A stretch of 64,000 nt of DNA from Trema orientale. Taxonomy: Eukaryota > Streptophyta > Magnoliopsida > Rosales > Cannabaceae. Of this stretch, positions 1 to 12,185 are shown in pieces. Position numbers and translations under genes: made by a program. The notes under the pieces were generated by a model. It did no database searches. It saw only the letters and a list, made by a program, of their open reading frames with translations, and was not told where the DNA came from. The DNA is taken from positions 186,001-250,000 of the forward strand of contig JXTC01000277.1 of the NCBI GenBank assembly GCA_002914845.1, in the 5' to 3' direction. Positions within the stretch are counted from its first letter, which is position 1. Each line of letters begins with the position of its first letter.

Positions 1-931
1 CCGGCCTGCCCATTTTGCTACCTCTATATGGCAGTGACAGAAGGAAAATTTAACTGGAATTAGAAATTCTTTATTTTATAAAGAAAAAGTCTAAAGAGTT
101 TTGAATTTTTAAAACAACGCAATTAAGAAAAATATTTGGAATTTCAACAAGTGAACCTATCCTACAGTTCATAGTCACCAATAAACATAGACTGAATAAT
201 TATTAGAAAAATCAAATTCAGATAGTTAATCAAGCATCAACATTCACACCTCAACATCAAGCTAGTATGGCATATATAGTTTACAGACATATTCAAAGTA
301 GCATACTTAGTTCGAATGCTAGCATCGTCCACTTATTTAACAAGACATAAACACAAGCCTTAAATCCACACTCCTAGTACTACTAAGTCACGAACTACAA
401 GTAAAAGATAGCCTCTTAATCCACTTGTTAATCACCAATGTCACACTGAACACTACATATGGAGAAAGTAAGGGGGGTGAGCATAAAATGCCCAGTAGGT
501 TACCTAATTACTATTTTGAGAAAACTTTTTTATGATTCTCAAACATCTGCATGGTTAGTAGTACTGGAAAGTATTTCATAAATATTAAGCATTCAAAACA
601 TATGTAGAAAACAATTACAGAAAATTATGCTAAAAACCAAAACTAGAAATCTAGGTCAAGACATATAGAAAACCATAATAAAACAAGCATAATACACATC
701 ACATAAATCAACACATTACATAGGTTCCCATCCTCTCATCACGACTAGAGCAACTTATACTACATGTATTGAGTGCTCCCTGCCTGACATCTATCTCTGA
801 AAACCGAAGGAACACCCATGTGTCTAATCCTACCAAGCTGAAGGGACACCGAATGCCTACACCTACCGAGTGGAGATAGTCAGAAAACAAACTCTGCGCG
901 GGTTTACGGGCTCTCACCGAAAGCGGGTGTA
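1..931. mobile_element. Gypsy-type LTR fragment (fossil), truncated by the window edge
   Basis: No gene is seen here. Several blocks resemble, in the same order, blocks of the Gypsy-type LTR region at 25.6-27.3 kb: a 'GTAAGGGG' block near 470 and 26010, a 'CAGTAGG' block, a 'TGCATGGTTA' block, a 'CCTCTCATCAC' versus 'CCTCCCATCAC' block, and a 'CTGCGC' block near 893 and 26312. The shared order suggests a diverged LTR of the same family. Open frames across it look fortuitous. The ends cannot be fixed, because the left end is cut by the window and the right end meets a MITE. Confidence 0.45.
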
Positions 932-1440
932 CAAGGGATGTCAATTTGCCCCGCGGGTTCGGGTCCCCGCGGGGCCCCGTCCCGGGGACTATTCGGGGAC
1001 GGAGACGGGGTCGGGTATGTAAATACATACCCGAGTCGGGGTCAGGGCAGGGCCGGGGGAGGTATTCCCCACCCCGAACCAGCCCCGATATATTTTTTAC
1101 ATTATTTTAAAAAAAATTATATATAAATACAAACATAAAAAGAAAAATAGATGCTCACATTTTGAACCCTAATAATATTTTTCTAGTTTTTGGACTTGTG
1201 CTTTTTTTGTTTTTAGTGTTTTGTATATTTTTGATTCTAACAAGATTAGAGTAGTGTTTATATATATGACTAAATTTTTTTCCTACAAATCTGGCGGGGA
1301 TTCCCCGCCCCGCATTGATCCCGCTGGGGATTCCCCGCTTGGTCCCCGCCGGGGATTCTCCGGGGCCGGAGACGGGGAGAAAATCTTGAGACGGGGACGG
1401 GGGCGGGCCCCGCCCCGCCCCGTTTACATCCCTATCCCTT
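932..1440. mobile_element. GC-rich hAT-like MITE
   Basis: The element is bounded by inverted AGGGATGT (left) and ACATCCCT (right). Just inside each end are very GC-rich blocks of GGGGC/CCCCG words that pair with each other, around an AT-rich core at about 1090-1290. This layout is typical of small non-autonomous hAT-like elements in plants. No clean 8-bp target duplication could be seen, so the element is either old or slightly mis-bounded. The open frames in it are by-products of the GC-rich repeats. Confidence 0.5.
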
Positions 1441-1744
1441 AACTTTTTGAAGCTTTCTTTTCTATCTTTATCCCTTAGTTTTAAGATTTCCGTTTTATCA
1501 GTTTCTATAATTTGTCTATTTTTGTAGTTATGTCTAATTGTATATCTATAAAAAAACCATTTATGTAATTGCGTTTCAAATTATGAATGATTAAAATGAA
1601 TATTGAATCGTTAGTATCTTCTCATTCTAGATTGTTCTTATTCTCTCTTTAATTTTTATTAAGTTCTATTGTTTTTCTATTTATTTATCTATTTATGCCT
1701 TAATTCTGCTCACTCCTTACTAAGGGCCTTTAAACTAAACCAAA

Positions 1745-2215
1745 AAACTAAAGGACCTTCTTACAGAATTCCAAGCCCATAGTGTTAAAAATTGAAAAAT
1801 CCCGGATAAGTTGATTTTTTTGAAAAATTTTGAATTGATTTAGAAAAATATCATTTTTGAAATCTTTTTAGGAAAATATCACCTTTACTAAATATTTAGA
1901 AAAATAATACTTTTTCTTCAAAATTGGAATTTTTTAGTGATACTCAAAATAATCAGTCGGGTTACTTTGGATAACTAATCTAGTTACTTGAAGTAACTAA
2001 TTAAGTTACCTCAGATAATTTGGCAGGTTATCTCAAATATCTCACCAATTAATAAAAAATGGCATTTTTTCTAAATACTTTTAAAAGTGGTATTTTTCTA
2101 ATTAAATCTGAAATTTTCCAAATAATTTTAAAATCTATGATTTTTCAATTTTTTAAAAACTTTTACCATAAAAAATCTAATTTCTTCAAAACTAAATGGC
2201 TGTTCTTGGCCAAAG
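1745..2215. mobile_element. MULE-like foldback MITE, copy 1
   Basis: The left arm holds a 'CTTCTTACA' word and then 'AAAAATTGAAAAATC'; the right arm holds 'GATTTTTCAATTTTTT' in inverted orientation. Between them are alternating 'TTAGAAAAAT' and 'GTTACTT' words. The same architecture recurs at 43975-44463 and 44464-44765, which defines a family. The exact ends and target duplication are unresolved. Confidence 0.45.
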
Positions 2216-2227
2216 GGGGCCTATTTC

Positions 2228-3270
2228 GACCATTTCCAATGCAAAATGCTAAAAAATAGTGTTCTAATGTTATGTTTGAAATGACTAGTTATATTTGGCA
2301 CAGACTTTTTAAGATTTGCTCCAATGGGTACATGCTAAAAAAAAATACTATTTTGCATTTGAACATTATTTTTATTTACAATTCTTCTTTTTTCTACTAT
2401 TAATTTCTATTATTATACCATCTAATTACTAATGATAAAAGCTCCACTTACTTTATCTATCAATACAATAACTCATATTCTTTTTTTTTTCAGTTTATTT
2501 TATTTTTAATGAATGAACACTCATCTTCTATTTAAATGAGCAAAATTTAATGTAGAATTATGAATAAAATTTATTGAAAAAGTTAAATAAGAAAAGGATG
2601 CACATGTATTAAATTTGCCACATTGTAAAATTTATACATATTTTTAGTTTTAATACAATAACTATATTGTAAAAATTCATGCATGCTAAAATTAAACTAG
2701 ACATATTGTAGATATTAGATTATCTCTAAAATACATATTTTCTGCTATGAAATCTTCTTATTTTGCCGTCCATTTGTTAATCATAAAAACTCCGTTACAC
2801 TCATAAAGTGTTTGAATAATATTCTTTATTTATAAAATATCTAAGTAGCAAAATAGTGAATGGGAGTTCCAATTTATAGAAATTTAGTAAAGATAAAATT
2901 GTAAATAAAATTTAGATAAAAGAAGAAAAAACAAAAAATAAAAAGTTTAAACTTTTCAACTTTGGCCACATTGTGAATTCAAATAATGGAGATATTGTAA
3001 AATTTTAACCATACTATAATATAAATATCGTAAATTCAAATATATGCCAGTGGTATGATTGTAAATTTAAATACATTTTATAATGGCATATTGTAAATTT
3101 ACATACATGTTAAAATTTAGTATGTGCTATTTTTGGTGTTATATTTTTACCACAATTTTTAACACATGCCAAAAATTATGTCAAATATAATATACCATTA
3201 GAGATGATTTTTTTTAACAATATTAAAAAGTATATTAAATATAACATTGACATGAGTTGTTGGATTGGCG
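2228..3270. mobile_element. PIF/Harbinger-like MITE, copy A
   Basis: The element starts with GACCATTTCCAATG, matching the terminus GACCATCTCCAATG of copy C at 15652. Its interior has the family words 'ATGCTAAAAAA', 'AAAATTTAG', 'GGCCACATTGTGAA' and 'TTGACATGA'. It is longer than copies B and C and its right end is degenerate, so the right boundary is approximate. It contains no coding capacity. Confidence 0.5.
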
Positions 3271-4970
3271 ACCCAGTTTGGAACATTGAGCTAAACTTTA
3301 GTGAAACAAGAACTTGAAAAGATTCTAGCAAAAAAGAAAAAAAAAAAAACTTGAAAAGACAAAATTAAAATAAAGTTCTCATATGATGTTTGTGAAACAA
3401 GTTTGCTTGGACACATGGTCAAGTTGAGAATTAAAATAATATTTTTTCCATTCACATGCATGCTTTTCACATCTTAATTGTGAAGATTTCAGTAATAATT
3501 TATTTATTGGTGTGACATTTATATGATTCTTAACGTATAAGAACAGCCTTCTTAAAGTTAACGTTAACCTATCATTTTCTTCTCATGGCTACAATACCAA
3601 ACACCCGTTTTATTGAACTCACCATTTCTATTTACACATTTATCGTATCGTTTTCATGATTATTAATAGGAGAAACATATGAAAAAGACAAAGATTGAAT
3701 TGATAATATTAATAATAGTCCAAAGCATAAAGAAATAATTAAAAAGGAAATGGACGCAAAAGAGCAAGGTAACAAAAATTTGATACTTAAATAATAATTT
3801 TTCTCAGAACACATTTACTAATTTGTCGTAATTTTAAAGCTTAGTTAATTTACTAATTTGTTATAGAAAAAGTTTTGGAATGAAATAAGAAAGATTAAGA
3901 AATAATAAGAAGTTGAGATTGTAAAAACGTAATTCCGTTTCTAGTGTTTACATAATTTTATAATTCATATTAGTGGTCGTTTCACATAAGTACCTTACTT
4001 CTTATTTGGATAAATAAATACATCAAAGCACATTGAAAAAAAAAATATTGTACGGTACATGAAAAAGAACACACATCTTATCTCCTCTTACGGCACATGA
4101 CACAGTAGTAAAAACGTGGGCGTGGCCATGTGGAGGACTTTAAATTTTTTTTTTCCCTTAAAAGCGAATATGATATAGAAACATTCACTTTTTACCTAAG
4201 AATTCCTTTTATCTTAGAAGAATGATAAGAAGGGGGAAAAAAAAAAAAGAAAAAAAAAAACAAGAAAAAGACTTGTGAGGACTTCTTAAAAGTTCGAAGA
4301 AGATGCATATGAGGGAATATTGAAAGAATCGTTCAACTTATATAAAAAATTATAACCAAGCTCATGTGTAATATTAAAATCCAAAATTCGAATCTCACTC
4401 GTTGATTACTAAATAAATAAATAAATAAAATTAGAAAATTGATGGATTGGGTTTGCGTGTTAATAGTCTCTTTCCAGATCAGGGAAGCACCGCACAATAC
4501 ACACATACACACACAAACATCCTTTCCGAATTCCGACCCACCACATGAAGCAAAAACTAAATATTCCAAATATATCCCTCGTTCATCAGATTCAGACATC
4601 AGTGATCAGTCACTCTCCCCACGCAATTACCTCAAAATTGGAGGACTATTCAGAAAAAATAATAGTTTTGGCTGGTTTGCGCGTCAGAAGCTAATTGACG
4701 CCTCTTCTGGAAAAATGTGGGGCCGCCGCCGACGACCGGTTGCCAAGCCCCCGACCCCAGAGCCCAAAATTACCATATTATTATTCTATAAACAATACCC
4801 GCTGACTTTGGAGACCTTGACCTTTCCAACCGATTTCTAAACCCCTGGATAGATTGACTCCAAAGCCCAGGCAACCAAACACAAACGACACTGTGTGTAT
4901 TTATATATATATATATTAATATTATAATATCATAAATTGGGAGTCGTTATTTTGATCTTCCAAGTCGGCC
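3271..4970. other. Intergenic region and promoter of the lipase gene
   Basis: This is AT-rich sequence without a supported gene. A CA-rich microsatellite lies near 4498-4520. A TATA-like run at about 4900-4925 sits 50-70 bases before the start codon at 4971, so transcription of the downstream hydrolase probably begins nearby. The open frames at 4333-4840 show no recognisable protein. Confidence 0.4.
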
Positions 4971-7900
4971 ATGGCGTCTCCGGAGTTGGAAGGTGCTTCT
5001 AGAATGGCGGAGGAAGCCGAGGAGATCAAGCGCAGTGACAGTACTGAGAAGAAGATGAAGAAGAAGCAGAAGAAGAGGAGTAAGAGAGGCTTTTATGGTG
5101 TACCCAAGTTTGGGTGTTTTGGTATCAAATCGGAATCGGACGGGAAAGGGAACTTGGATATGGAGGTCGAAGAGAGGTTTCGGAGGAGGACCCCTACTCA
5201 CTTGGTCATTATGGTTAACGGGCTTATTGGCAGGTACTCAGATATTTCATTTCATTTCAGTTTATGCGATTTTTTTCCCCCCTGGTCTTGGCGTTTTGAT
5301 TCAAGTAAATTGATCTGGTTTTGAAAATGTGGAAATGGATGCTGATGGTTAAAATGGTCTTTTTGATATTTTGGGTCTCTGCAGTTCTCAGAATTGGAAG
5401 TTTGCTGCTAAGCAGTTTTTGAAGAAGTACCCTGATGATGTTGTTGTTCACTGTGAGTTTCCGAAGAAGCTCATTTTTTTTTTTGATTCAACATCGTTGT
5501 GAACATGTGGATAAGTAGATGATACGGTGTAACAGATTATTGGGGTTGTTTTTAACATTGTTTGGTTGTAGTTTTGAATTTGTATTAATGTGTATTAACA
5601 TAAGCTTATTTATTGCATTCAATGTACTCATCTGTAGTTGTTATGCTTGAACATCGCGATTTTCTTTGGGGAAAAATATAAAAAACTGAAATTTGGTTAT
5701 TTGTTATGTGGTTTCTCTGTCGGATTTTTGATTTCTCAAACTGCGAACCTTGATTATGTTCTCTTCTGTCATTGATTCATGTAATGAAATGAAATGAAGT
5801 GAATTGAATAATGATTAATTTGCAATGCAGGCAGTGAATCTAATTATTCAACGCTGACATTTGATGGTGTTGATGTAATGGGAGAGAGGCTGGCAGAAGA
5901 GGTTCGTCGCGGTTCGATCATTCTGCAACTAACATTTCTTCTTCTCTTGGGATGTTTGTGTTTTTGAAGTTTGGATTTGTTCTTGTGGATGTTTATAGCG
6001 GATTTAAAGTACTTAAAAGGGTTGAAGTTTCTCTACCAAGCTTTGGACTTATAGGATTTCTGTTATTTCAGGTTATATCTGTCGTAAAACGTCACCCAGG
6101 TGTTCAGAAGATTTCATTTATTGGTCATTCATTAGGTGGCCTGATAGCAAGATATGCTATTGCTAGGCTTTATGCACAAGAAATCACCAGAGAACCATCT
6201 CAGGAAAATGGAGATTGCAGGACTAATGGTTCTGAAGATACAAGGGTGGAAGAGAAATTCAATACAAGGGTGGAAGAGAAATTCAAAGGAAAAATTGCTG
6301 GACTGGAACCCATTAATTTCATAACTTCTGCAACCCCACATCTTGGTTCATGGGGGCATAAACAGGTGAGAGGCTTATGATATCAGTATTTTACTCTTGG
6401 GCGGGGAGGGGCTGCTGAATAACTCTTTAGTACTTTTTAACAGTAAAGTATATGACTTTTTCTGGAGTTGATTGAAGAGTTTAGACATATATCTCTGTAG
6501 CTTTTAAGATAGATCATAGCAAAGCAGGACATACTGTTATTAAATTTATGCAGGAGAATTCTCCTTACGTCACCTTTTTTTTTTATCATTTCTTTAAGTT
6601 TATAACATTTATTTGAGTGTTCTTCTACATACAAGGACATGCTAGTATGTAAATGTTATGGATACTTCGATAGTGATGGGCATGGATGAAAGTGGCTGTT
6701 AATGACACTGTAGTCTAGTGGTAGTACTGCTTGCCTTGCAGAACATGGTTATATCTCTTGATCTTGCTGGGGTTTGTGTATATCAGGTTCCAGTTTTTTG
6801 TGGCTTTTACACTCTGGAAAAAGTAGCATCTCGTACGTCATGGTTTCTTGGTAAAACTGGAAGACATTTGTTTTTAACTGACGGTGACAATGGAAAGCCT
6901 CCCCTTCTTCTTTGGATGGCCAGTGACACCGAGAATCTTAAATTTATGTGAGTCTTCATAACTGATTTCGTTCATGGTTGTACTATTTGAGCCCCATCAT
7001 TGAGTGCAGATGATCCTGAACTTGTTATTCTGTATCTTCCTGGACCTGCAGCTCAGCATTGCGGTCCTTCAGGCGTCGTGTTGCCTATGCAAATGTGCGT
7101 TTCGACCGTATCCTCTTTACATTCTACAAAGTTACTAGCTTTTGTTTACACTCACTAAAACTTATTTCCATATGAGAGAACAAATAGAACAAGATTCCAT
7201 ATTCAAATGCTTTGGCAGAGATATTGGGATGCTATTTTCACTCTTTTTAATATTGTATGAAGTACTTGACTACTTGCATAGACCTTGTTGGATGGAGTAC
7301 ATCATCTCTAAGGCGTCGGAATGAACTCCCAAAGGTAATCTATATTTATGTGCTGAGGCTATATCTACGTACTGAATTAAACTGATCTTATTTAATATAT
7401 CAGCTCAAAAGGCTGTCACAAGACGAAAGATATCCACATATTGTTAATGTGGAGACAGCAAGAGCCAGCCCTGAAGAAGAAGCTCCAATTGAGGCCAAAG
7501 TCAACGGAGGCAAGAATATTGACATGGAAGGTTGCTGACTTGCTATTTGCTATTCCTTTATTTTAGCTGACTGATATAACTTTTTGCGGGAAATCTTTTA
7601 ATCAAAGTCGAGTTTATTGTTTTCCATACTGATAAAATCATAAAACTTTGTCTGGACTCGTTCTATGATATTGCTGATTTGTTGAAAAAAATTTTGAGTG
7701 AAACAAAATCATTGCTTTTGGTAAATATGATGTTAATAAAAGTAATTTAAGGTTAAGTGAGATAAGTTTTGTTGTTTCGATAAATCCTGAATATGTTCAC
7801 CTATGGATTCGTAGATATCACTAGTTAGCATTTTTCATGATTGCTTACTTATCTGAGCTCCAATCGAATAAAATATTGATGCAATAAGGGTAGCTCCTTG

Positions 7901-8268
7901 ATATTATTGTTTCTAATTTTAATAAATGAAAATTTTTTCAGAGGAAATGTTAAAGGGTTTGACGAAACTGAGCTGGGAAAGAATTGATGTGAGCTTTAGT
8001 GGGAGTAGACAAAGGTATCTTGCGCACACTACCATTCAGGCAAGTCAATACTGTCTCTTGAAACTTAATACTTCTGTCGAAAAATTTTATCAGAAAAATT
8101 AACCAAATACCCTCACCACTGTAATCTTTTCATAATCTATTTTCACAGAGCATATCAATGCGAAACATTCTTTAATTTCTCTTATGGGTACTTTAGGTGA
8201 AAGGTTCTTGGATCAATTCTGATGGAGCTGATGTGATCCAACACATGGTTGACAATTTCCTTTTATAA
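4971..8268 (+). CDS. DUF676-type alpha/beta-hydrolase (putative lipase/serine esterase), ten exons
   Basis: Exons: 4971-5233, 5385-5452, 5831-5901, 6072-6365, 6787-6947, 7052-7107, 7282-7334, 7404-7530, 7942-8039, 8197-8268. Together they give an open frame of about 420 residues. The start is the ATG in a GCCATGG context. Residues 1-60 are charged and Lys-rich. The catalytic fold begins at HLVIMVNGLIGS (about 76-88), and exon 4 carries the nucleophile elbow GHSLGG with Ser at about 154. Later conserved blocks include FYTLEK, DHLVGWSTSS, YPHIVNVE, LSWERIDVSF and ADVIQHMVDNF, close to plant DUF676 proteins of the Arabidopsis At4g25770/At5g51180 type as I remember them. The family is related to yeast ROG1 lipase. 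Hydrolysis of a lipid ester is inferred from the family; the substrate is unknown. No signal peptide is seen. Exon 4 has a 24-bp tandem duplication and intron 9 uses a GC donor. Confidence 0.9.
6240..6287 (+). repeat. 24-bp in-frame tandem duplication within lipase exon 4
   Basis: Two consecutive 24-base units, 6240-6263 and 6264-6287, are identical except at the last base. They encode TRVEEKFN followed by TRVEEKFK. The duplication lies in a hydrophilic insert after the nucleophile elbow, so the reading frame and catalytic core are unaffected. The near-identity of the units suggests it is recent. Confidence 0.9.
8040..8196 (+). other. GC-AG intron (intron 9 of the lipase gene)
   Basis: The exon ends ...CATTCAG and is followed by GCAAGT rather than GTAAGT; the acceptor is CTTTAG. 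Joining 8039 to 8197 keeps the frame (HTTIQ then VKGSWINS) and matches the conserved C-terminus of the family. The rest of the donor is a perfect consensus, as is usual for genuine GC-AG introns. Confidence 0.85.
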
Positions 8269-9247
8269 AAGGTGGTGGTTATCCAATGATCTAAAGTTAG
8301 TGGAATTGCCCCTAAATCCTCATTCAGCTTGGGGAAATACAAGGCTGAGGCAGCATTTTGAATGAAATAAGAGCTGGTGACCTCAATTAAAATCAGAAGA
8401 TAGCATGGTTTCCTGGTTCTATCTACTTATCTAGCTAAAGGTACTAAAATAGTCAGATTCATTTAGGGTCAGAAGGAGATATTCATGAAGCAATATGGAT
8501 TTTACAACCCGCATTAAATCCGTGATCCGCTTATGCCAGACTCCTTTGCTGCCATTACGGAGTTCTGTGTTTGGCATACTGAAGAAGAGTACCCCATTTA
8601 GAAGGGTCAGAGGGGTCTACGAATGAATATAAAATCCTGTATGTATTTGCTCTGTACGTCGTTCTTTATCTATATAACCTTAATTAGGTTGAGGAGGAAT
8701 GCAGAGAGCGAGAGCAACTTGTTTTGTCCTCCCTATGTTGTAAGTTATGACTGCTGCTATGATAATATATATCAGTCAATTTCTTTAGATAAATATGTCT
8801 AAAAAACCGTGCGGAAACATTTTTAAAGCTCTCTCTGTGGACAAATTTCCCTTTTAGGCTCTTCTGACCTTTTTCTTTTTTTTCCTTGGCACTGGGCTTT
8901 GGATCTTGAATTTTGCTGAGAAAAAAGATGAAGAAAACATTTTTCTAAAATTTTATAATTTTTTTTAATCTTTCTCAACCTTTTTGTAATTATTTTGTAT
9001 TTTCCGAACTTGCACAAATTTTTTTTTCCTATTTTTCTTAATCTTTTTTCTCTAATTTCTTTGTTAAAATCCAAATATGATAAAATAAAATTCCTCCAAA
9101 TGTTGTATGGGTTCCAAATAGAACAAATTTCCTTTTTCAAAAGAAAATTATTATAAATTTATAAATAAATTGGCCTAACTAGGATTCGAACTCTCTTCCT
9201 ACATACTCACACACATTTCCAAGAATTTTAGACCAATTGAAATCTAA
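8269..9247. other. 3' untranslated and intergenic sequence
   Basis: This is the probable 3' UTR of the lipase gene followed by AT-rich sequence. The minus-strand open frame at 8823-9140 is Lys-rich low complexity and is not supported as a gene. Confidence 0.4.
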
Positions 9248-10160
9248 GGACCTGTTCGGCATTATTTTCTGTTTTCTGTTCTCAAAGTTGTATTTTCAAA
9301 GATGAGAACAAAAATTGTTTTTTTATTATTTTTAGAAACACCAGGTGTTTGGCAAGTGTTTTATGAAAATCAAATTCTAGGGAAAAAAATTAGATGAATA
9401 TAAAAAAAAATTATATTCGTATTGTAAAAGAAAAATATTAGAGAAAAAGTCAAGGGAGAGTGAGGAGAGAGAAATTCAAGTGAGGGAATGAGAAGTAAGA
9501 AAGTCATAAGAGAAAAAGTAATGAGACAATAATAAGAGAGAAATTGATGAGAGAGAATAAAGAAATAAAAAATGATGAGAAATAAAGGAGAGAAACTAAT
9601 AAAAACACACAAGAGAGAGAAAGTGATAAGAATACATAAGGAGGGAGAATAAAGATAAAGTCATAAAAGACAAAGTAGTAACAGAAAATGAGGAGAGAAA
9701 ATATGATTAAAAAAAATAAAAGATGATGAGAGGAAATAAGGAGAGAGAAAGTGATTAGATAAAATAAAAAGAAAGAAAATGGTGAGAGAGAATGAGAAGA
9801 GATAAAGTGATGAGAGAGAATAAGAAGAGGAAGAGTGATGAGAGAGAATAAAGAGAGAGGTAATGATGAGAGAGAAAATGATAATAGAGATGAGGAAAGA
9901 GAAAGTGATGAGAGAGAAAATTATGAGAATGTGTATGTGAAAGTTATGTGAAAGAATGGGTTTCTTTAAAAAAAAAAATTAAGAAAATATCTTGAAAACA
10001 ACATTTTGTTGTTCTCTGAATTTTCTATTTTCTTTAACTCTGTTTTTAAAAACTGTTCTCAGAGAAAAATTGCTAAACACCCTTACTTGTTCTCAGAAAA
10101 CAGTATTCTATTTTTTTTTTTTAAAAAAAAAATTTAGTTATGATGCCATACACCCCTTAA
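9248..10160. mobile_element. Tourist-like MITE enclosing a purine-rich tract
   Basis: The left end begins GGACCTGTTCGGCATTA. The right end, read on the minus strand, begins GGGGTGTATGGCATCA, so the two form imperfect terminal inverted repeats. Inside, both arms carry repeated 'TTTTCTGTT' and 'GTTCTCA' words in inverted orientation. The flanks are TAA on the left and TTA on the right, consistent with but not proving a 3-bp Harbinger-type target site. No transposase is encoded. Confidence 0.5.
9375..9960 (+). repeat. Purine-rich degenerate repeat tract (GATGAGAGAGAATAA-like)
   Basis: For almost 600 bases the plus strand is dominated by A and G, with recurring GTGATGAGAGAGAAT units of irregular spacing (roughly 20-30 bp). 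It lies in the centre of the Tourist-like MITE. The open frame on the opposite strand is a consequence of this composition. Confidence 0.8.
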
Positions 10161-12185
10161 ATTTCCTTGTTCTTTAGGAGATGTGGATTGAACCAAAAGT
10201 CCTGTTTCTAGCCCTTAAAATTCTTCAACACATCACTTAATCACCCTCTCAATGGCAGTGCATTGTTGGGTGGTTTAGCTATAGTAAATAGTAATGCTAA
10301 AAAGCATTATATGATGTTGAATATACATGATGTATTAGTCTATTAAGTATAATCATACTCTATGTGGAACTCATATAAAATTTAGTTTATTGATTATAAT
10401 TATTCAGTAATAGAAATTACACCGCATGTGGCACTAGTACAGTTCCTACAGCGTTGCTCTATAGTAAATTACACTTAATTGGTTTGGTAACAATTTGTTT
10501 AAGACACCACTGACTTCGCGTTAATGGCGTTGTCAATGAGGCCAGGCCTGATAGTGTTCCTTCTGTTTTGTGGGCTTGAATATTGGCCTTGTAGAATATT
10601 GTCTAAGCCCTGATGGTCATCCAAGGATCCCAATCCATTTAGAGGCCTTCGGCTTTAGATTATTCTTTTTTTTTTTTTTTTTCACTTGAAGCTTTAGATT
10701 ATTCGATTCGACTAAAGTTTTCAATACAAGTACATGATGATATGCACAATTTTCACTTTTCAGGTAGTTAGTTTCTTCTCCAAACTACACACGGGAAAAA
10801 GAGAGAGAGAGCAAGTTTCTGTTGTGAATATGTATATTCCGTTAGTACACGACTAGTCGTGCAGTTTGAGATAACTATTGGTAGAGCTGCAGTACTAGCT
10901 AGCTATCTTTCGAATAACTAAATTACATCATTACAGTGTCAACAAAATGGATGCGTGCTGCTATTAGTCTGACTCTCTTTTCCAAGTTTGTGCTTCTTCA
11001 TGATTTCACACAAACTAATCCTTTCAAATAATATTATGGCGTGTTGAAATGGAATCCTTACTTGCCAAAGTTTCCACAAGCAAAAACGACTACGTGAAAC
11101 GACAAAACGAAATAAAATGATTACAAAAAAAAAAAAGAAAAAGAAAAGAATAGGAATAAAGGAAAAATAGAAACTTTATATGATATTGGTAGAAGAGGAA
11201 TACTAGTTGGATTTTCTTTTATACATTTTTTTATACTTTCATAATTTCATTGTTTGACACGTAGATTTTATTTTGATTTATTATATTATTAAAATATTAA
11301 ATTAGATAATAAAATTCACATATCATATCATAAAATTAGAAAATATAAATATGAGTGACAAAAAAAATGCATTTAACATTTCTTATTAGTGGAAAGTATC
11401 TATTATTTGCCTGTTACTATATTAGTATATTAGTGTATATCGCGCGCATATATATATATGGAGATAGATATAATTTATTCGACTGCATCGGTCTCATTCA
11501 TAATTTGATCAAATACTAATCATGTTTTAAACAGATCGGTTAAAATATAAATATATGTTAGATAAAAATATGAACACGACTAATGAAGGAATATATCCGT
11601 GTCCTGTATGTATATGCCAGTCCATTATTATAGTTGCGCTTTCCAATCTTTATATATTATATATATATATATTTTTCTTGTGCACAGATTATGTCAAAAT
11701 ATGGTACGTTACGTCAAAATTATTTAGAGGGCTCATGAAACGAGGTTGAAAAGATTAATTATGTCGTTCCCCTTTCGGGTGAGTATTTCACTGTATACTG
11801 CTCATTGTACTATAGTACGTACCATCATTTTCTGTCTTTTTTTCTGTTTATTTTCTATTTTAGCTTTAATTATTCCACGTTCCATTATTTAAATGGACTT
11901 TTTTTTTTTTTTTTAAATTACGTAAGAGGGTCTTTGAAAAGTGACAATCGTATATTGCATTATAGCGGTGGTGGCATTCAATGCCTGAACCCTCCCATCT
12001 TCCAAATTTGGACACTTTTTTCCATCTCTCTTCCTATATTCTGCCACCTTTCACTACCCCTCTCTCTCTGTCTCTAACTGTTGTTTTTACCTCTCATTTT
12101 TCTCGCTTTGTTTTGTTAAATTGCCCTTTGTTTAGAGATATTATACCTCTCAATTATCTCTTATCTTCCTCTCTTTTAGAAGACA
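10161..12185. other. Intergenic region upstream of the EPFL gene
   Basis: No gene is supported. There are short homopolymers, a TA-rich stretch near 11440-11460 and a CT-rich stretch near 12050-12080. The final few hundred bases presumably hold the EPFL promoter and 5' UTR, but no specific element is convincing. Confidence 0.35.

Noticed and set aside
708-1442. Open frames of 60-106 codons across the GC-rich block
   Set aside because: They follow the GGGGC/CCCCG repeats of a MITE and an LTR fragment, and resemble no protein.
4439-4840. A 133-codon plus-strand frame upstream of the lipase
   Set aside because: No recognisable motif. It overlaps CA repeats and the probable promoter, and an opposite-strand frame overlaps it.
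9180-9200. Possible tRNA T-arm (GGTTCGAATCC-like words here and near 4387)
   Set aside because: No matching acceptor, D and anticodon arms could be placed around them.
9370-9612. Hydrophobic 80-codon frame on the minus strand
   Set aside because: It is simply the complement of the purine-rich tract (Phe/Ser/Leu codons).
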